Part shown: positions 20,152-20,704 of the stretch, piece after piece
Numbering within the stretch: position 1 is the stretch's first letter
How the letters are laid out: each line of letters begins with the position of its first letter
IMG/VR virus record: IMGVR_UViG_3300048061_000231
Coordinates: 1 to 20,704 of that record
DNA length: 20,704 nucleotides
Reading direction: 5' to 3' (one strand)
DNA from: a virus
Made by a program: the position numbers and the translations under genes
The notes under the pieces: model-generated
Databases searched by the model: none
Seen by the model: only the letters and a program-made list of their open reading frames with translations
Told to the model about the DNA's origin: nothing

Positions 20152-20704
20152 TAAAAAAGTCTCCCTAATAATACGTTTATATCAATTTTTTGTATTGAAA
20201 ATTCACTACCGCTAATTGTAGACTCTAAACCAACAGTGACTACGTTTCCATGTCCTGAACCGTGTACATTAGGTACTTGAGTTTGAGTACCTGCTGTGTA
20301 TTCAGAAGTTGTAACATTGTATTCGCTTACACCATAATAAGCTATGTTTGGGTTAGTTCTTTTAGAGTTAAAAGTTTGTTTGTAATAGGAGTCTGAGTAA
20401 TCATATCCCCAACTTAATACAGACTGTGCCTCTGCATCTCCAATGATTGTCATTTTAAACTTCTTAAGAAACTTAATGTTTGACGAGTTTCCAAAATCTA
20501 AAGGATTGCTAAAATAAGATAAAGGATAAGAAGAGACTGAATAAGTATACGTACCGCCAACAAGAGTACACAAGCCATCTACAAAACCTGTGTATTTGTA
20601 TATGCCGCCTTGTCTTCCCATATATATAAAGCCTTCCTGCGTTCTTGTATAACACAACGCAATAGGAGTTGCCCACGTAGTAACTCTGTGTGATCCATCA
20701 GGTA
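20151..20704 (-). CDS. C-terminal part of a tail/stabilisation protein (partial)
   Basis: The frame is open to the right edge (first visible residues PDGSHRVTTWATPIA), so the 5' end is outside the window; a TTG at 20657 is not the true start. The visible 184 residues are beta-rich with many Tyr, Gly and Ser (GRQGGIYKYTGFVDG, KFKMTIIGDAEAQSVLSWGY) and end FSIQKIDINVLLGRLF. Sequences of this look occur in tail tubular B or packaged-DNA-stabilisation proteins of podoviruses, which form the tail hub below the portal. That match is from memory and weak. It is coupled to the small fibre-like gene by a TAATG overlap. Confidence 0.6.
   Translation of the reverse strand, partial: PDGSHRVTTWATPIALCYTRTQEGFIYMGRQGGIYKYTGFVDGLCTLVGGTYTYSVSSYPLSYFSNPLDFGNSSNIKFLKKFKMTIIGDAEAQSVLSWGYDYSDSYYKQTFNSKRTNPNIAYYGVSEYNVTTSEYTAGTQTQVPNVHGSGHGNVVTVGLESTISGSEFSIQKIDINVLLGRLF

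Noticed and set aside
1-20704. T7-type RNA polymerase gene or its 23-bp promoters, tRNA genes, CRISPR arrays, insertion sequences, integrase
   Set aside because: None was recognised on either strand; no regularly spaced repeats, no cloverleaf-like sequences and no transposase or recombinase motifs were seen.

Overview
The window is part of a lytic, tailed, double-stranded DNA phage with a T7-like replication module, most likely a podovirus. The evidence is a run of T7-type proteins: gp2.5-like ssDNA-binding protein, gp4-like primase-helicase, gp5-like family A polymerase, endonuclease I and a gp1.7-like DUF3310 protein. These sit beside a terminase and putative internal virion (ejection) proteins. 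No phage RNA polymerase, integrase, repressor or tRNA gene is visible. The promoters I can read look like host sigma-70 promoters. Near-consensus DnaA boxes point to a bacterial, probably proteobacterial, host. The cobalamin-dependent ribonucleotide reductase together with T7-type replication genes recalls the marine Cobavirus/Zobellviridae podoviruses; that affiliation is inference from gene content only.

Layout. (1) 1-2094, minus strand: the start of an unknown gene at the left edge, then (in transcription order from the right) putative TerS, an M15 peptidase (probable endolysin) and TerL, coupled by short overlaps. (2) 2095-2811, about 700 bp without genes: a strong leftward sigma-70 promoter, CTTAAG repeats, a GC-rich G-quadruplex-capable tract, four phased DnaA boxes and a rightward promoter. 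It looks like a replication origin plus divergent control region. (3) 2812-5921, plus strand: an unknown 194-aa gene, a Gp88-like cysteine-rich protein, and nine small genes of mostly unknown role, several too short for routine gene calling. (4) 6122-13924, plus strand: SSB, primase-helicase, DNA polymerase, a GIY-YIG/T5orf172 protein, a PD-(D/E)XK exonuclease, endonuclease I, a 55-aa protein, DUF3310 and class II RNR. These genes abut or overlap and form a complete replication, recombination and nucleotide-supply operon. (5) 13925-13970: a bidirectional terminator between convergent blocks. (6) 13971-20704, minus strand: five structural genes and the C-terminal part of a sixth that runs off the right edge.

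Both edges lie in leftward late genes, so on a circular or permuted map the late block probably runs from the promoter near 2250 through TerS-TerL and the unseen portal/capsid region to the ejection proteins that end at 13971. The rightward early block starts from the same intergenic region.

The main non-coding signals are a 16-bp palindrome (TTRTAAC-WW-GTTAYAA) at the start of three rightward gene blocks and at the end of the RNR gene; an attenuator-like set of four complementary segments at 4438-4513; and an origin-like DnaA-box cluster. These, and the cluster of tiny early genes, are the parts most likely to hold something undescribed.
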